A stretch of DNA of 6,255 bases from Candidatus Aminicenantota bacterium (GTDB lineage: Bacteria; Acidobacteriota; Aminicenantia; Aminicenantales; Aminicenantaceae), in contig JAGLRY010000427.1 in assembly GCA_023135995.1 (NCBI GenBank), positions 1 to 6,255 on the forward strand, in the 5' to 3' direction. Made by a program: the position numbers and the translations under genes. Of this stretch, positions 4,204 to 6,255 are shown one piece after another. The number at the start of each line of letters is the position of its first letter. Position 1 is the first letter of the stretch. The notes under the pieces are model-generated. The model did not search any database, was not told the origin of the DNA, and was given only the letters and a program-made list of their open reading frames with translations.

Positions 4204-6255
4204 TCAGTTAAACAGGAAGGTCATCTTGATCATAACTACACGGTCCTGGAGATACCTCTGGTTTCCCACCTCACGGGTTTCGTTGTAAATGAAGTAGATG
4301 TTTGCACCCGGCTTATAGATCCAGCGGATGAGGAAGTTGCTCCTGAACACATCCTCATCGTCGTTATACTGGAGATAGGCTTTGGCATACAGGTCGGGTG
4401 TGAAGGAATAGATGATCCTGGTGGCAGCGATGTTTGAACTGAACTTGCCGCCCTCCACAGGCAGATCAAAATTGTTATAGTCATAGATAAATTCGATGTT
4501 GAGATGTTTGGAGAGTTTGACGAAGCCGCTGGCGCTTATGCGGTAGAGATTGCCGTTGTAGAACTCACCGAGGTAGGTTGTGGCACGGATGGATATTTTT
4601 TTGCTCCGGTCAGAATGAAAGAGCCCTGACAAAAAGTTAAAACGATGAATGCCTTCTGGGATAAAAACATCCTCTCTGATCTCAAAAGATTCCTCCAGAT
4701 ACTCATAACTCTGCACGTAGCCAAGGTATAAATTGCTTCCGTTTTGGAAGATGTTGAAAGTTCCAAGGCTTTGAGATCTCGACTCCAACTGCCCCGAATG
4801 ATTCTCGATATAGGTCAGATCGACAAAGAAAAAACTCTGCCTGAGATTCAATATTTCGGGTCGAGGACCGATCCCGAAATTGGCGCGAAATTTTCGCATG
4901 TCGACTCTTGGGACGTACCCCATCTCTGAATTAAAATTCTCCCCGATATCCGTGTAAACCATTCGCCCGCTTAACAGATCGCTGTTGTAGTTCATGTCCA
5001 GGTAGCCGGCCCAGTCTTGTCCATCAAGATCGGGACTGAATGACTTCCCCATAAATCCTTCGACACGGAAGGACTGGCCAAAGGCAAGATTAAAATCGAA
5101 GACCGCCCCACGATTGTAGTGCGAACTGTCCAAGGAATCTCGACTTAAAACCATGGCCCCTATGGTGGATTTCTCCAAAAAATCCTTCTTCACACGGAAG
5201 ACCGCATGATTCATCCTTTCGATGTGGACGTCCTCGTCATCCACGGTGTAGGATATCCTATCGGTCAGCATGTCGAGAATTCCAAGACTGTAGCTTCCCG
5301 TCTTCCCGGTGACTCTGACGCCACCCAGAACAGGAATTTCCTCACCATCCTCCGAGAGACCGATGGTTCGGCTGTAAAAAAACCGCATGCCCGGAGGCTC
5401 AAAGGGATTGGACACCTCCCCCACATAAAAAAGATCTGCCCCCTCCAGGAAAAATCCTCTTTTTTCGGGGAAAAAGAGAGAGAAGCGGGTCAGGTTAAAC
5501 TGCTCAAGGTCTGCCTCAACCTGTGCAAAGTCTGTGTTGATGGATACATCTGCAGTGATGTTGGAATCGAGACGATACTTGAGGTCTAGCCCCACGTCTC
5601 CGGAGCGGCTTAAGGATTTATCATCCTCTTCCTGGATCCCTCCGCCTATGATATAGGGCATAAGATGGAGTCGCTTGCCCTGTTTGAGATCCTCCAATCC
5701 TGTCAGGTTGCCGAAATAGGAGATCCTGTATTTTCCAAAAAATCCTAAATCACGGTGAATCGGTGCCCAATAGGCCTCCTCTCTCTTCCGTGCGATGTGG
5801 CGGCCGAAATTAACACCCCATGTCTGCACATCCGCTGTTTTAAACCGGAGAGTGTAGAAGGGGATGGCGATCTCGATCGTCCAGCCCCGCTCATCTCTCT
5901 GGACCTTGGAATACCACAATCCATCCCAATCCCAGTTGATCCGGCTGCCCTCCTCTCTGATCAACGCATCCCGCCGCGCCCCCAGAGGATTTGTCATAAA
6001 ATAGGCCGCGTTCCGGTGGTCGTGATAGGTATCCAAATAGATCTCGAAATAGTCATTATCCTGGAGGGGGGCATCCCGCCGCATCTCACTGGCCACGATC
6101 TTGTCCGGTTGGCTATCGTAGCAGACAACTCCGATGTAAAAATACTCATCATCATAAAGGATACGGATCTCTGTTGATTCTGTACTGGGCTCTCCTTCAC
6201 TGGGCTCTCTTTGGGTCAAGTTGGTGATAACATGTGCTGATCGCCATGCTGGGTC
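4204..6255 (-). CDS. CBM9-like/DUF5916 outer-membrane beta-barrel protein (5' partial)
   Basis: 683 residues are visible; the frame stays open to the window edge. The first in-frame initiator-type codon (TTG at 6219) lies inside a conserved segment (DPAWRSAHVITNLTQREPSE), so the signal peptide and the first part of the CBM9-like domain are outside the window. The N-terminal ~165 residues are a beta-sandwich of the carbohydrate-binding-module-9-like type: TEIRILYDDEYFYIGV, RRDAPLQDNDYFEIYLD, and WTIEIAIPF followed by WGVNF. From about residue 190 on the protein matches DUF5916: SINTDFAQVEADLEQFN (about 238-254), FPEKRGFFLEGADLFY (about 262-277) and FFYSRTIGL, followed by alternating aromatic/polar strands of an outer-membrane barrel ending MTFLFN. 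The function and ligand of the family are unknown to me; glycan or polymer binding or transport is only suggested by the domains. It lies upstream of pgsB on the same strand, separated by the palindrome and a separate promoter, so co-transcription is uncertain. Confidence 0.9.
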   Translation of the reverse strand, partial: DPAWRSAHVITNLTQREPSEGEPSTESTEIRILYDDEYFYIGVVCYDSQPDKIVASEMRRDAPLQDNDYFEIYLDTYHDHRNAAYFMTNPLGARRDALIREEGSRINWDWDGLWYSKVQRDERGWTIEIAIPFYTLRFKTADVQTWGVNFGRHIARKREEAYWAPIHRDLGFFGKYRISYFGNLTGLEDLKQGKRLHLMPYIIGGGIQEEDDKSLSRSGDVGLDLKYRLDSNITADVSINTDFAQVEADLEQFNLTRFSLFFPEKRGFFLEGADLFYVGEVSNPFEPPGMRFFYSRTIGLSEDGEEIPVLGGVRVTGKTGSYSLGILDMLTDRISYTVDDEDVHIERMNHAVFRVKKDFLEKSTIGAMVLSRDSLDSSHYNRGAVFDFNLAFGQSFRVEGFMGKSFSPDLDGQDWAGYLDMNYNSDLLSGRMVYTDIGENFNSEMGYVPRVDMRKFRANFGIGPRPEILNLRQSFFFVDLTYIENHSGQLESRSQSLGTFNIFQNGSNLYLGYVQSYEYLEESFEIREDVFIPEGIHRFNFLSGLFHSDRSKKISIRATTYLGEFYNGNLYRISASGFVKLSKHLNIEFIYDYNNFDLPVEGGKFSSNIAATRIIYSFTPDLYAKAYLQYNDDEDVFRSNFLIRWIYKPGANIYFIYNETREVGNQRYLQDRVVMIKMTFLFN

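Noticed and set aside
4105..4437. Plus-strand open frame running from the intergenic region through the palindrome into the DUF5916 gene
   Set aside because: It has a TTG start without a convincing ribosome-binding site, crosses the palindrome and is mostly antisense to barrel strands of the DUF5916 protein. No recognisable protein.
5755..6177. 140-codon plus-strand open frame antisense to the CBM9-like domain
   Set aside because: It lies opposite well-conserved family sequence, and its Ile/Pro-rich product has no domain.

Overview
The window holds five protein-coding genes and almost no spare DNA. Three minus-strand genes form a poly-gamma-glutamate (PGA) synthesis operon, read in the order pgsB, pgsC, pgsW. 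Both window edges cut a gene: a plus-strand M14/AstE-AspA-type zinc hydrolase on the left, and a minus-strand CBM9-like/DUF5916 outer-membrane beta-barrel protein on the right.

Layout. 1-1098 (+): zinc amidohydrolase-like protein, missing its N-terminus. 1099-1143: short gap between converging genes, with one weak stem-loop. 1144-2262 (-): pgsW, a two-TM poly-gamma-glutamate system protein. 2263-2328: 66-nt spacer. 2329-2769 (-): pgsC, the small polytopic membrane subunit. 2759-3946, probably extending to 3958 (-): pgsB, the Mur-ligase-like ATP-dependent polymerase subunit, overlapping pgsC by 11 nt. 3959-4203: intergenic region with a strong Shine-Dalgarno sequence, a TATAAT promoter element for the pgs operon and a 51-nt multi-palindrome. 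4204-6255 (-): DUF5916 protein, missing its N-terminus.

How the genes may work together. PgsB and PgsC are the recognised catalytic membrane pair of PGA synthesis: glutamate, activated with ATP, is joined through its gamma-carboxyl. No capA/pgsA gene is present in the window. PgsW sits in the third operon position, where the accessory or export subunit would be expected. The converging zinc hydrolase belongs to a superfamily that cleaves N-acyl-glutamate/aspartate amides and peptides, so an action on gamma-glutamyl amide bonds (trimming, release or turnover of polymer) is a reasonable but unproven inference. The beta-barrel gene upstream would lie in an outer membrane. It may be linked to the polymer or may be an unrelated neighbour.

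Organism. The DUF5916 barrel points to a diderm (Gram-negative) bacterium of moderate GC. DUF5916 proteins, the pgsW version of the PGA locus and short palindromic intergenic repeats together suggest a Bacteroidota/Acidobacteriota/Aminicenantes/KSB1/Desulfobacterota-like lineage. This is a guess from family distribution, not a phylogenetic result. No tRNA, rRNA, CRISPR array, transposase or phage gene was seen.
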